Assembly (NCBI RefSeq): GCF_013371085.1
Contig: NZ_JABWCV010000018.1
Location: 1-64,000, forward strand
DNA: 64,000 nucleotides
Source of the DNA: Vreelandella maris
Lineage (GTDB): Bacteria; Pseudomonadota; Gammaproteobacteria; Pseudomonadales; Halomonadaceae
Reading direction: 5' to 3'
Positions 17,093-26,033 of this stretch are shown here, in pieces. Numbering within the stretch: position 1 is the first letter of the stretch; each line of letters begins with the position of its first letter. The position numbers were made by a program, and so were the translations under genes. A model generated the notes under the pieces. The model was given only the letters and a program-made list of their open reading frames with translations. It was not told where the DNA came from and did not search any database.

Positions 17093-17108
17093 AATGAAGC
17101 GCTTCATT
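17093..17108. promoter_or_regulatory. LacI-family operator 1 before the aldehyde dehydrogenase
   Basis: A perfect 16-bp palindrome, AATGAAGCGCTTCATT. Its centre is 31 bp from that of the second copy at 17124-17139, about three helical turns, which suits cooperative binding on one DNA face. It lies between the regulator gene and the operon it probably controls. Confidence 0.85.
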
Positions 17109-17123
17109 ATTAGAATTAAAAAA

Positions 17124-17139
17124 AATGAAGCGCTTCATT
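17124..17139. promoter_or_regulatory. LacI-family operator 2 before the aldehyde dehydrogenase
   Basis: A second copy of the same palindrome. Here the symmetry extends to 20 bp through flanking AA/TT pairs. A further half site, GCTTCATT, follows at 17143-17150. Placement between regulator and operon supports repression of the operon, autoregulation, or both. Confidence 0.85.
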
Positions 17140-17205
17140 TTTGCTTCATTCATAATTGCTTCTTAATTTATTTATAGCATAATAAAACGATGGTGGTATT
17201 AAACT

Positions 17206-18249
17206 TTAGCAGCAACTCGATGTTTCAGCGTCTGTTAGCGCCTTTAAGCTGTCACGCTCGACGATCATCGTATCCAATTCAAGCGGTTCACCTGCCCCCT
17301 CATTATCAATAATAGCTACAATTGCGCGTGCAACCTCCACCCCAATGCCATGCATAGGCACCCTTACTGTAGTTAATCCAGGCGTCATTGCACTCGCAAA
17401 CTCAATATCATCAAAGCCTGTTATTGATAATTTATCGGGAACAGGAATACCACTTAATTGACACTGGTGCATTGCACCAATGGCATGTAGATCGGTACCA
17501 CATATCAGAACAGTCGGTAGCTCACCAATCTGTAACAGTTGTTTAATCGCCTCCCGTCCCCCATCAAGGGAAAAAGGTGTTTCCATAACCCACTCAGGCT
17601 TAATAGGAAGGCCCGCTTCTTCAAATGCTTGAAGTACACCAGCTCTTCGTTGCCGAGAGCGTTCGTTCCCCTCTACTGGACCACCGCAGATAGCCGCCTT
17701 TCGATGTCCTTTAGCGATAACGTGCTTCGCAATATCATAAGATGCCTGCCGATTTGAGAAACCGATGGTATGTGGATAGCTCGTCTCATCCGTCGACCAC
17801 ATCATCAAGTAGGGGATGTCATATCTTTCTATCATCTGAAACACAGCCTCATCATGATCAGTACCTACCAGAATCACACCATCGACACTACTTTCAACCA
17901 ATGCCTGAAGGACTTTAACTTCTTGTTTTTGATTGTATTCATGGCTTCCTATGACCAATTGATAGCCCATTTCCAACAGAGTTTGTTGTAATGAATCAAT
18001 GGAGTTGGAAAACATTGGATTTTTCAATGTCGGATATACCACCGCTATTCGCCAAGTTTTTCGAGCAGCCAGCGAACGTGCCACACCATTACGTACATAC
18101 CCCATATTGGTAACGGCATTCCGCACCTTCTCCAGTGTAGCCGGCTTGACCTTTTCAGGAGAAGAAAGAGCTTTTGATGCAGTTCCCAAAGATACATTAG
18201 CTTTTTTGGCAACGTCCTCTAGCGTTACTTTTTTCCTTTTTTTATCCAT
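17206..18249 (-). CDS. LacI-family transcriptional regulator
   Basis: Repressor of about 347 residues. The N-terminal helix-turn-helix reads TLEDVAKKANVSLGTASKAL, then the hinge helix near NGVARSLAARKT, then a periplasmic-binding-protein-like effector domain (DGVILVGTDHD; SITGFDDIEFASAMTPGLTT). The frame opens at a TTG (18255), but the ATG at 18249 is the likely start. It ends in a Cys pair (SSCC). The palindromes at 17093, 17124 and 13085 are its probable targets, which would make it the regulator of the GMC/AroE-like/ALDH/quinone oxidoreductase set. The effector is unknown, probably a pathway intermediate. Confidence 0.9.
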   Translation of the reverse strand: MDKKRKKVTLEDVAKKANVSLGTASKALSSPEKVKPATLEKVRNAVTNMGYVRNGVARSLAARKTWRIAVVYPTLKNPMFSNSIDSLQQTLLEMGYQLVIGSHEYNQKQEVKVLQALVESSVDGVILVGTDHDEAVFQMIERYDIPYLMMWSTDETSYPHTIGFSNRQASYDIAKHVIAKGHRKAAICGGPVEGNERSRQRRAGVLQAFEEAGLPIKPEWVMETPFSLDGGREAIKQLLQIGELPTVLICGTDLHAIGAMHQCQLSGIPVPDKLSITGFDDIEFASAMTPGLTTVRVPMHGIGVEVARAIVAIIDNEGAGEPLELDTMIVERDSLKALTDAETSSCC

Positions 18250-18379
18250 TATCAAGTGATAACCATATAGAATTAGCTCATATCTAAAGAGAGAAAATTA
18301 CAGGAAGCTACCAAGCTAAAAAACATAACGCAACGATTAGTAACCAACTAAGTTTAAACATTAAGTGTAGCAACTGTGG

Positions 18380-18960
18380 TTTTTAGCACTACTGAGTACT
18401 CGCCTGGAACACCTGTTCCAGTGTCCGATATCCTAAGCGCTTTCTGGGTCGATGGTTCGCTTGGCAACGATCTCGCTGAGAGCAGAGTCACTCACCTTTA
18501 CGAAAGTCAGTCCCTTTCGGGAAATATTGGCGAATCAGTCTTTTGGTGTTTTCATTGGTGTAACGTTGGCATGAGTGGTATGTGTCGCAAAAATAGGTCG
18601 TTGCCGAAACGGCCTTGGCTACCTTCCAGGGCTCGGCGAATTCCGGTCTGTTATACAAGGTAATGGACTGCAGTGCACCTCGGCATGGTGCCAATAACCG
18701 AGTCATTGCCTTGGCCGATCCGGTAGGCTGTGATTGTTGGCAGGCGCGCGGCTAGGAGGTATTCGCTGCGTCTCTCGACCAGAGTCACTAGTCTGCATTC
18801 TTTGTAACCCTTGAGTAAGGTGTCGCGCTTCCAATGACCGATATGGCGCGGGTATTACACCTCGGTAGGCCGTTGCTCGATGCCCACCCGGTGCAGGATC
18901 TCGCCCAATCCGCCCGCTTAGCCAACTGGCGCTGGCTCTCCTGCCTCTACCTGGTGATCC
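18380..18960 (-). pseudogene. IS30-family transposase remnant
   Basis: Six-frame reading of the minus strand recovers IS30-type segments in order but in shifting frames: RHIGHWKRDTLLKGYKE and LVTLVERRSEYLLAARLP at about 18765-18850, then TNENTKRLIRQYFPKGTDF at about 18495-18560, then the C-terminal NHRPRKRLGYRTLEQVF at about 18400-18470. In-frame stops (for example before YPRHIGHW) and frameshifts separate them. No intact transposase ORF or clear terminal inverted repeats were seen, so this is a dead insertion sequence. Confidence 0.8.
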
Positions 18961-18999
18961 GAAGTGCTGCGGTTATTCTATGAATCCAGGTCCCCTACC

Positions 19000-19500
19000 T
19001 GACAAGCAGAGGTTCGCTACCAACAGCCATGAGCTTACCTCTGCCTGGGGGACATACAACACAATGTTATATTCGGCCATTCATTGTTCTAACCCTAAAA
19101 CCAGCCACTGGCAAGCCCAGAACGTTCGGCGATCGTGTCGAATAAATAATGGCTCAGTCAGTTGTAACGCAACTTGCGATTGTAGCGCTTAATATAAGCA
19201 TTTTGTTGTGACTTTCCAGGCTGAATATGTGATAGCGTACTATCTCCCTTCTAGGCCCACTCAGTGAGCTTGCTACTAAGATTCTCAAGCTCGTTATCGC
19301 AACGAATTGCGCAGAGTTTTGCTACGCCAATCAATAAGCTGCTGACACTCATGATGCAATAGCAGCACGCTACTGGGCAGTATGCTTGGGTCAAACTTAT
19401 CAGCTACTACTAAACTGCGGTGCTCACCGGTGTTGGTTAAGTCACCGAAGTAAGAACTACACTCTTGGTTAGAGCAATGATAGGGTTAGTCTTGCCATTG
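19000..19500 (-). pseudogene. IS3-family transposase OrfB remnant
   Basis: The minus strand around 19040-19320 reads IRCDNELENLSSKLTEWA, then HIQPGKSQQNAYIKRYNRKL, then LSHYLFDTIAER and NNEWPNITL. This is the C-terminal DDE catalytic core of IS3-family OrfB. At least three stop codons interrupt it. The catalytic Glu of the usual YIERYNR is Lys here, so even the recovered frame would be inactive. It sits next to the IS30 relic; together they fill the gene-free stretch 18256-19652. Confidence 0.8.
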
Positions 19501-19652
19501 CCGTTAACCACCAAGCACCCTCGATTTAATTCTTACTCGTCATGAGGCTCTGAGGGGAAGCATTATATCGTTTTTTCAAAGATTTCGTACTCAGCGCAAC
19601 TTTCGCTAATAGAAATAGCGACAGCAAGTACACGCATTCACTGCTTAGCTTC

Positions 19653-21047
19653 CTAGATATGAAGCGCCCTCCCGTATGCAGCCAATACTGATTCGTGTAA
19701 AGCCTCAGAAAGAGTCGGATGTGGGAACACCGTTCTCATTAACTCAACTTCTGTAGTCTCCAGGGTTCGAGCCAACGCATATGTGCTAATCATCTCTGTC
19801 ACTTCAGGACCAATCATATGGGCCCCAAGGAGTTCCCCGGTTTTCTTATCAATGACGGTCTTCACCATACCATCAGACTCGCCGAGCGATAGCGCTTTAC
19901 CATTACCGATAAACGGGAAGCGCCCAATATTCACCTCGAAGCCTTGTTCTAGCGCCTGTGCTTCTGTGATCCCGACGCTAGCAACTTGAGGGAAGCAATA
20001 GGTACAACTGGGAACAGACTTAGGATCAAGAATATGCACGTCTTCTACACCAGCGATAAGCTCTGCAACAATTACACCTTCATGACTGGCTTTGTGAGCA
20101 AGCCACGGCGGGCCTGCGATATCACCGATGGCATAGATATTGGGCTCGTCAGTCTCGCAGTGTTCATTAACGGTGATATGCGTGCGATCAATTTGGATCT
20201 TGGTATTCTCTAGGCCCAAGCTTTCGACGTTTCCAGTAATGCCCACGGCTAGTATTACTTTCTCGGATTCGACGAACTGGGGGCTGCCGCTTTTCGTGAA
20301 ATTGACTTTAACACCGCAAGTTGTCGTTTTCTGATTCTCCACATAGGCTCCAGTGTAGATCTCAATGCCCTGCTTGCGCAGGTGCTCAGCCAGCATGTCA
20401 GATATCTCGGCATCCTCGAGTGGGAGAATACGCTCTGCGGCTTCTAGGATCGTTACCTTACTACCCGCCGTTGAATAGAAACTGGCGAACTCGACGCCGA
20501 TAGCGCCAGCACCTATGACGGTTATGCTCTTTGGTAAGGTTTTAGGCACCATCGCCTCGCGTGCTGTCCAGATAGTTTCATTATCTGGCTCGAAACCAGG
20601 GATGGCGCGTGCACGAGCTCCGGTGGCAAGGATGATGTGTTTGGCCTGCACTTCCTGCTCAGCACCAGCGTCGACGACGGCAACCTTACCTTTGCCAAGC
20701 AGGCGGGCATGGCCGGTCATTACTGTTACTTTGTTTTTTTTCATTAGCCCATGTACGCCACGATTGAGCTGTTTAGCGACGTCCCGTGAGCGTTTGACTG
20801 CGGTAGCCAGATCAAAGCGCGGTGCTGAATCAAGCACTAGCCCGTATGGAGCGCCCTCACAGGCTAAGCGCAGGATCTCGGTCGAGCGGAGCAGAGTCTT
20901 CGTTGGTAAGCAGCCCCAATTAAGGCACACCCCTCCTAGCTCAGCGCGCTCGATAATAGCCGTCTTTAGCCCAAGCTGTGCCGCGCGTATGGCAGCCATA
21001 TAACCACCAGGGCCGGCTCCTATCACAACTACTTGATAGTTTTGCAT
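19653..21047 (-). CDS. lpdA: Dihydrolipoyl dehydrogenase (E3)
   Basis: Flavoprotein disulfide reductase of about 464 residues that reoxidises dihydrolipoamide. FAD motif VVVIGAGPGGYMAAIRAAQLG at the N-terminus, redox-active CLNWGC near residue 42, NAD motif ITVIGAGAIGVEFASFY near 180, and the C-terminal catalytic His in FPHPTLSEALHE. The frame is open to 21116, but the ATG at 21047 (MQNYQVVVIG) matches the family start and follows the E2 stop at once. It is the last gene of the dehydrogenase-complex operon. Confidence 0.93.
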   Translation of the reverse strand: MQNYQVVVIGAGPGGYMAAIRAAQLGLKTAIIERAELGGVCLNWGCLPTKTLLRSTEILRLACEGAPYGLVLDSAPRFDLATAVKRSRDVAKQLNRGVHGLMKKNKVTVMTGHARLLGKGKVAVVDAGAEQEVQAKHIILATGARARAIPGFEPDNETIWTAREAMVPKTLPKSITVIGAGAIGVEFASFYSTAGSKVTILEAAERILPLEDAEISDMLAEHLRKQGIEIYTGAYVENQKTTTCGVKVNFTKSGSPQFVESEKVILAVGITGNVESLGLENTKIQIDRTHITVNEHCETDEPNIYAIGDIAGPPWLAHKASHEGVIVAELIAGVEDVHILDPKSVPSCTYCFPQVASVGITEAQALEQGFEVNIGRFPFIGNGKALSLGESDGMVKTVIDKKTGELLGAHMIGPEVTEMISTYALARTLETTEVELMRTVFPHPTLSEALHESVLAAYGRALHI

Positions 21048-21051
21048 CGTT

Positions 21052-22386
21052 TTACACCAGCAGGTTAATTGGTTCTTCCAACAAGCTCTTAAGCTCGGCC
21101 AAAAACCGAGCACCAACGGAGCCGTCTACGACGCGGTGATCAGCGGATAAGGTCAGGGTCATCATGCTCCCGATAGCGAGCTTTTCGTCTACGACCACTG
21201 GACGCTTCTCGACCGCCCCTACCGCCAGTATGGCTGACTGCGGAGGGTTAATAATCGCACTGAATTCACGGATGCCGTACATACCTAGGTTGGATATGGT
21301 GAAACCGCCGCCGTGATACTCACTGGGAGACAGCTTCCCGGTACGAGCCCTTTTTGCCAGCGAGTGTACTTCGGTAGTGATCTCGGCTAACCCCTTACGA
21401 TCTACTTCGCGCACTACTGGTGTTATCAGTCCGCTCTCGGTGGCCACGGCCACACTGATATCAACGTCGAGGTACCGAATTACTTCAGACTCAGTCCAAC
21501 TGGCATTAACCTCGGGTACCCGGCGCAGTGCCCTGGCGGCGGCGAACACTATAAAGTCGTTCACCGACAGCTTGTACGCTGGTTTGGCTTGTGAGCCATT
21601 CACGTTGAGTTTAGAGCGTAGTTCTAACAGTTCATCTAATCGGCAATCCACTGTTAGATAGAAGTGCGGTACGGTTTGCTTTGACTCGCATAGTCTGCGA
21701 GCGATGGTCTTACGCATGCCGCTATTGGGAATACGCTCAACGTTGGCATCGGTTCCACCCTGCGGTCTGGCATCGGCACCGCTCTGCGGTGTAGTAGCAT
21801 CGGGACTCGTGGTCTCAGCTGCAGTTACAGCGTGTGGTTGTTGTAAAGCGCGCTCGACGTCTAATCGTACAATGCGCCCGCGCGGGCCGCTGCCGGTCAG
21901 GCTACTCAGCGCAATACCAGCCTGGTCGGCCAAACGACGCGCCAACGGGCTAGCGAAAATCCGCCCAGCATTGTCACTAGATTGAGCTTGCGATGTTTGT
22001 GATAGTGACGCGCTGTGTTGCTCCGAGCTCTGAACCGTTGTCGTGCTTGGCTCTGGACACTGACTGACTGAATAATCAACCGAATTCGACTGTGGGGTAG
22101 CTGCTTGCGCGGTTTGATAGGAGTCCAGTACTGAGGTGGATTCCTCTTCATCCAGTACGACAGCGATGAGAGTGCCCACCTGCACTGCATCAGGGCTCGC
22201 GGGCACAAGAATCTGGCCCAGCTTACCGTCGACCTCGGACTCCATCTCCATCAAAGCCTTATCGGTCTCTATTTCGGCAAGGACGTCGCCCTTGGCCACC
22301 GCATCGCCCTCATGCTTTAGCCAACGCATCAGCGTGGCTTCTTCCATGCCAGCCGCCAGGGAAGGCATCAAAATTTCAGTAGCCAT
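21052..22386 (-). CDS. Dihydrolipoamide acyltransferase (E2) of a 2-oxoacid/acetoin dehydrogenase complex
   Basis: E2 core of 444 residues. The lipoyl domain at 1-78 has the lipoylated Lys in EIETDKALMEME. A Ser/Thr/Gln-rich linker follows, then a peripheral-subunit-binding domain (ASPLARRLADQAGIALSSL, about 140-175), a second linker, and the acyltransferase domain ending in the catalytic HRVVDGSVGARFL. It starts 3 nt after the VOC gene and is followed at once by E3. It transfers the acyl group from E1 to CoA. Acyl specificity cannot be told from sequence. Confidence 0.93.
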   Translation of the reverse strand: MATEILMPSLAAGMEEATLMRWLKHEGDAVAKGDVLAEIETDKALMEMESEVDGKLGQILVPASPDAVQVGTLIAVVLDEEESTSVLDSYQTAQAATPQSNSVDYSVSQCPEPSTTTVQSSEQHSASLSQTSQAQSSDNAGRIFASPLARRLADQAGIALSSLTGSGPRGRIVRLDVERALQQPHAVTAAETTSPDATTPQSGADARPQGGTDANVERIPNSGMRKTIARRLCESKQTVPHFYLTVDCRLDELLELRSKLNVNGSQAKPAYKLSVNDFIVFAAARALRRVPEVNASWTESEVIRYLDVDISVAVATESGLITPVVREVDRKGLAEITTEVHSLAKRARTGKLSPSEYHGGGFTISNLGMYGIREFSAIINPPQSAILAVGAVEKRPVVVDEKLAIGSMMTLTLSADHRVVDGSVGARFLAELKSLLEEPINLLV

Positions 22387-22389
22387 AAA

Positions 22390-22863
22390 TTATTTTCCTA
22401 CTAGGTCAGGTCGATAGCCTAGGATGTCGGAGTACTCGACAAACTCTATGATGTTACCTTCGGGGTCGCGGGCGAATATCAGGTAAGTACCGGGACGCAC
22501 CTCAACGATTTCTTCGCCGCTGAGCAACTCAGCACTGTTCTTTTTCAGCTTGGCCAGCATTGCCGCAAGGTCATCAACGATAAATGTCAAATACACATTT
22601 CCCTTCTGTCCAAGGATGGTATCACTATGATTGGCGGCAACGGGCGCAGTCTGTGGCTCCAACAGCTTGAGACGCTCGCCGTAGGGGGACTGTAGGCGCA
22701 CAACCTTATAGGCGCCCTTGGTTAGGCCGGTATCGCCTGCTTTATCAGCGGCTATTTTGAAGTAGCTGATTTCTGCAAATGTTAGTTGCTCAATGTAGAA
22801 ACGCTTGAGTGCCTCAAGGTTTTGGCAGCAAATGCCCACTTCCAATGGTGCGACCATTTTCAT
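22390..22863 (-). CDS. VOC-family (glyoxalase-fold) protein embedded in the dehydrogenase operon
   Basis: Small vicinal-oxygen-chelate protein of 157 residues with the paired beta-alpha-beta-beta-beta modules. Glu in KLLEP and in GNIIEFVEY occupy usual metal-ligand positions. The first-strand ligand is not the usual His (VGICCQNL). GAGG precedes the ATG. It sits between E1 and E2, an unusual position for such complexes, and may modify the substrate (epimerase, lyase or dioxygenase chemistry). The reaction is unknown. Confidence 0.85.
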   Translation of the reverse strand: MKMVAPLEVGICCQNLEALKRFYIEQLTFAEISYFKIAADKAGDTGLTKGAYKVVRLQSPYGERLKLLEPQTAPVAANHSDTILGQKGNVYLTFIVDDLAAMLAKLKKNSAELLSGEEIVEVRPGTYLIFARDPEGNIIEFVEYSDILGYRPDLVGK

Positions 22864-22941
22864 GTGTGGAATTCCTCAATACCCTTCTGTGTGCGATCCT
22901 GAAGCTCACCAATCAAGCTGCAGGCCATAACGCGGACGGCC

Positions 22942-25122
22942 TTACAGTGGCCGTCCCTGCTCAGCCAGCACCCGACGAAGCCCATCCTCGATTTCTTCGG
23001 ATCCGGCGCAGGCCGCGCGCTCAAGCACCTTCGAGATACTCGGCGAGGCCTCACCGCCGTGTACGCGTTGTACGGGTTGGTCTAAGTAGTCAAAAAAACG
23101 GCGTTGGACTTCGTCACCCAGCAAGGTGCCGTAGGATGTGCCTACTGAACCCTGTTCGACGATCAGCACGTTATTGGTTTTCATGATACTTGCGCCAATT
23201 GTCTCCCAGTCGAGGCCGTCGCGATCAAGGCTGCGCAGGTCGATAATCTCCGCGTCGACGCCTAAACGCTCAGCTACTTCCAAGCTTTGGTGCACCATAT
23301 TGAGGTAGCTCAGTACGGTTACTGTTTTACCTTCACGCAACACCTTGGCCTTGCCTAGTGGGACGAAATAATCGAGATCATCAGTCGGCACGAGTCCTTT
23401 TACGTTGTAGAGATCGATGTGCTCAATGACCAACACCGGATCCTCACAATGGAGGGCTGCGTTCATCAGACCCACATAGTCATAGGGAGTACTGGGGGCG
23501 ACGATGCGCCAACCCGGTGAGGTGGAGAAAATGCCAGCAGGATCCATTAAATGTTGTGAACCGTAGCCCGAGCCCATGGCGATTTTTGTGCGCAACACCA
23601 ACGGCATGCTGCCATCTCCGCCAAACATATGACGGGCTTTGGCGATTTGGTTAAATACTTGATCGGCGGCCACCCACATGAAGTCGGGGTACATGAACTC
23701 AACTACAGGGCGGTAGCGGCCGTCCATGGCGAGCCCGCCACCAAGACCGACGAAGGCATTTTCGCTAATGGGAGTACCCAAGCAGCGGTCGGGGAAGCGT
23801 TCTGACAGGCCACGAGTGGCGCCATTGGTGCCGCCTTTGAGACGGTGTACGTCTTCGCCCATCACAACAATACGTTCATCATGCTCCATGCGGCGGTTCA
23901 TTACGCCTGCCACAGCATCAATGAACTTGCACTCTTCAAGTTTGCCGCTGAAATGTTCTTGTTCCGCATAATGAACGCCGTCGAACTCAGATAGATCGCC
24001 ACGTACGAGCGCATCAACGAAATCTCGTGAAGGCCACAAATGGTCGTGAATCGCAGGCTTTTTACCACTCATATCAAGTAGCTCAACGGCAGCCTTTTCC
24101 ATCGCTTGCTGTGCTTGTTGACGAAGACTTTGTACATCGCCTTTATCAATCATTTTGCGTTCAATCATCTTGGCGGCGACTAGATCGAGTGGGTCACGCT
24201 CGCGCCAAGCCTTTTCCTCTTCTTTACTTCGATAGCCAAAGGCGCTGCCCGGCATCGGGCCGTTCTGATGGTAAAAGCGATAAACATCGACTTCGATAAT
24301 GGTCGGGCCATCACCTTTGCGCATCACCTCCATCGCTTCCTGGGTAGCCAGATAGACAGCAAGCGGATCCATGCCGTCGACTTTCCAAGATGGAATATTA
24401 AAGGCCTGACCGCGTGCAGACAGCCGCGTTTCAGCAGTAGCCTCGTCGACTATCGTGGAGACTGCGTAACGGTTGTTCTCAATAAAAAAGCAAAGCGGTA
24501 ATTTCCACGCTGCAGCCAAGTTCATAGTCTCAAGCACGGAGCCGATATTGACCGCACCGTCACCGAAGTAAGTGAATGCAGCATCCCCTGTCCCGGCATG
24601 GCGATGCGCCCAGGCCGCTCCTGCAGCGAAAGGCACGCCGCCGCCAACGATTGCATTAGTGCCCAGTACACCTGCCTCGGCCCAGCGTAGATGCATGGAG
24701 CCCCCACGACCGCGGCAGAAGCCTTGATCCAAGCCCAGTATTTCGGCGAGTGTCTTTTGCAGCAGCCATTGTGTTTTCTCATTTACAGGCGCAGATAGAT
24801 CTAAGTCTTCAGGATTCACGTAGTGCAGCGCTTTGGCGAGAAATTGATGGTGAGCGCGATGCGATCCATTAACTTGATCGCTTACTCGCATTAGTAGCGC
24901 TGAGCCAACGGCACCTCCTTCCTGGCCGATAGCCGAGTGGGCAGGGCCGTGCACTAACCCTTGACCAACTAGCTCTAACACCTTCTCCTCGAAGGCCCTT
25001 ATTAGGTGCATGTTCACTAACAACCTACTAAGCATTCGGGCGTCAGCAGCCTTCCAGTCTTTGTCGGTGGTAATGAGCTCACGCCAAGCGGCGTCTGACT
25101 TTAATGTATTGATACGGGGCAT
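22942..25122 (-). CDS. Fused E1 alpha-beta thiamine-diphosphate dehydrogenase
   Basis: A 726-residue fusion. Residues 1-330 are the E1-alpha domain with the ThDP motif from GDGAVNIGSVLE to ENN. Residues 395-726 are the E1-beta domain (VVMGEDVHRLKGGTNGATRG; LRTKIAMGSGYGSQHLMDP). The separate AcoA/AcoB or PdhA/PdhB chains of other complexes are here one chain. It oxidatively decarboxylates a 2-oxoacid or cleaves acetoin-like substrates onto E2 lipoate. GGAGAA precedes the ATG. With the SDR upstream, a hydroxyacid or diol could be oxidised to the keto substrate first. Confidence 0.92.
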   Translation of the reverse strand: MPRINTLKSDAAWRELITTDKDWKAADARMLSRLLVNMHLIRAFEEKVLELVGQGLVHGPAHSAIGQEGGAVGSALLMRVSDQVNGSHRAHHQFLAKALHYVNPEDLDLSAPVNEKTQWLLQKTLAEILGLDQGFCRGRGGSMHLRWAEAGVLGTNAIVGGGVPFAAGAAWAHRHAGTGDAAFTYFGDGAVNIGSVLETMNLAAAWKLPLCFFIENNRYAVSTIVDEATAETRLSARGQAFNIPSWKVDGMDPLAVYLATQEAMEVMRKGDGPTIIEVDVYRFYHQNGPMPGSAFGYRSKEEEKAWRERDPLDLVAAKMIERKMIDKGDVQSLRQQAQQAMEKAAVELLDMSGKKPAIHDHLWPSRDFVDALVRGDLSEFDGVHYAEQEHFSGKLEECKFIDAVAGVMNRRMEHDERIVVMGEDVHRLKGGTNGATRGLSERFPDRCLGTPISENAFVGLGGGLAMDGRYRPVVEFMYPDFMWVAADQVFNQIAKARHMFGGDGSMPLVLRTKIAMGSGYGSQHLMDPAGIFSTSPGWRIVAPSTPYDYVGLMNAALHCEDPVLVIEHIDLYNVKGLVPTDDLDYFVPLGKAKVLREGKTVTVLSYLNMVHQSLEVAERLGVDAEIIDLRSLDRDGLDWETIGASIMKTNNVLIVEQGSVGTSYGTLLGDEVQRRFFDYLDQPVQRVHGGEASPSISKVLERAACAGSEEIEDGLRRVLAEQGRPL

Positions 25123-25144
25123 GCTGAGTTCTCCTCACAAATAA

Positions 25145-25924
25145 TCAAAGATAGCCATTGGCAGACCAGCCACCATCGACGCCTACAACTTGACCAGTAA
25201 TAAATCGAGACTGATCGGAGGCTAGGAACCATGCGAGGTCTGCCACTTCTTCCGGCGTACCGAAGCGACCTAAAGGCGTACGACGATTAAGCGCCTCGGC
25301 ATCCAGGCGACCTGTCTTAATTAGCTCGTGAGTAAGGTCGGTATGCACATATCCAGGTGCGATGCCATTAACTCGAATACCGGCGCTGGCCCATTCGAGT
25401 GCTAGCGTCTTCGTCATCATCACCACTCCAGACTTTGTGCTGCAGTAAGATATTCGATTAGGTGCAGCAACTACGCCATACATAGAGGCCATATTGATGA
25501 TTACCCCCGGCTTGCCTGATTTAATTAAGCGGCGACCGGCTTCACGGGAGCATAAAAAAACCCCCGTCAGATTTACGTCAATATTGCGCTGCCATTCGCC
25601 AAGACTAAGTTCAATGGTTGGGCAATTACCGGAGATACCAGCATTGTTGATTAATGTCTTGACACCATCAAAGCTTGCTTCTGCAAGTTCGAACGCAGCA
25701 GATACGTCGTCCTCATTGCTCACTGAACCGACAAAAGCCACAGCACGGTGCCCGGCTGCTTTTAGATCTGCTGTTACCTGCTCGGCGGCTGCTTCGTTGT
25801 GATCGAAAATTAAAACCGCTTCGCCAGCTTGGGCGAAACGCTCAGCGATGGTACGCCCGATACCACTACCTCCGCCGGTGACCACCACTGCCCCGTTAGC
25901 GGAGTGCTCCGATTGTTCTTGCAC
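25145..25924 (-). CDS. SDR-family NAD(P)-dependent dehydrogenase
   Basis: Classical SDR of 259 residues: VVTGGGSGIGRTIAERFA, NNAGISGN, NMASMYG, catalytic YCSTKSG and the C-terminal VDGGWSANGYL. It lies 22 nt upstream of the fused E1 gene and about 110 bp downstream of livF, so it probably belongs to the same transcript. It would supply the keto substrate of the E1 complex from an imported hydroxy compound (inference from gene order). Confidence 0.9.
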   Translation of the reverse strand: MQEQSEHSANGAVVVTGGGSGIGRTIAERFAQAGEAVLIFDHNEAAAEQVTADLKAAGHRAVAFVGSVSNEDDVSAAFELAEASFDGVKTLINNAGISGNCPTIELSLGEWQRNIDVNLTGVFLCSREAGRRLIKSGKPGVIINMASMYGVVAAPNRISYCSTKSGVVMMTKTLALEWASAGIRVNGIAPGYVHTDLTHELIKTGRLDAEALNRRTPLGRFGTPEEVADLAWFLASDQSRFITGQVVGVDGGWSANGYL

Positions 25925-26033
25925 CGTTAACCCCTCCTATATTTGTCTGCTTGCCTTATAATAATCAGCGGTACAGATACACTAGGTCCGAGCCCTTGGG
26001 GTGGATTCAGCATGTACCGTTAGATGTTCGCGA

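Noticed and set aside
20515-21003. A 162-codon plus-strand frame opposite the E3 gene
   Set aside because: Ser/Arg/Pro-rich shadow of a well-supported flavoprotein, with no ribosome site or domain.
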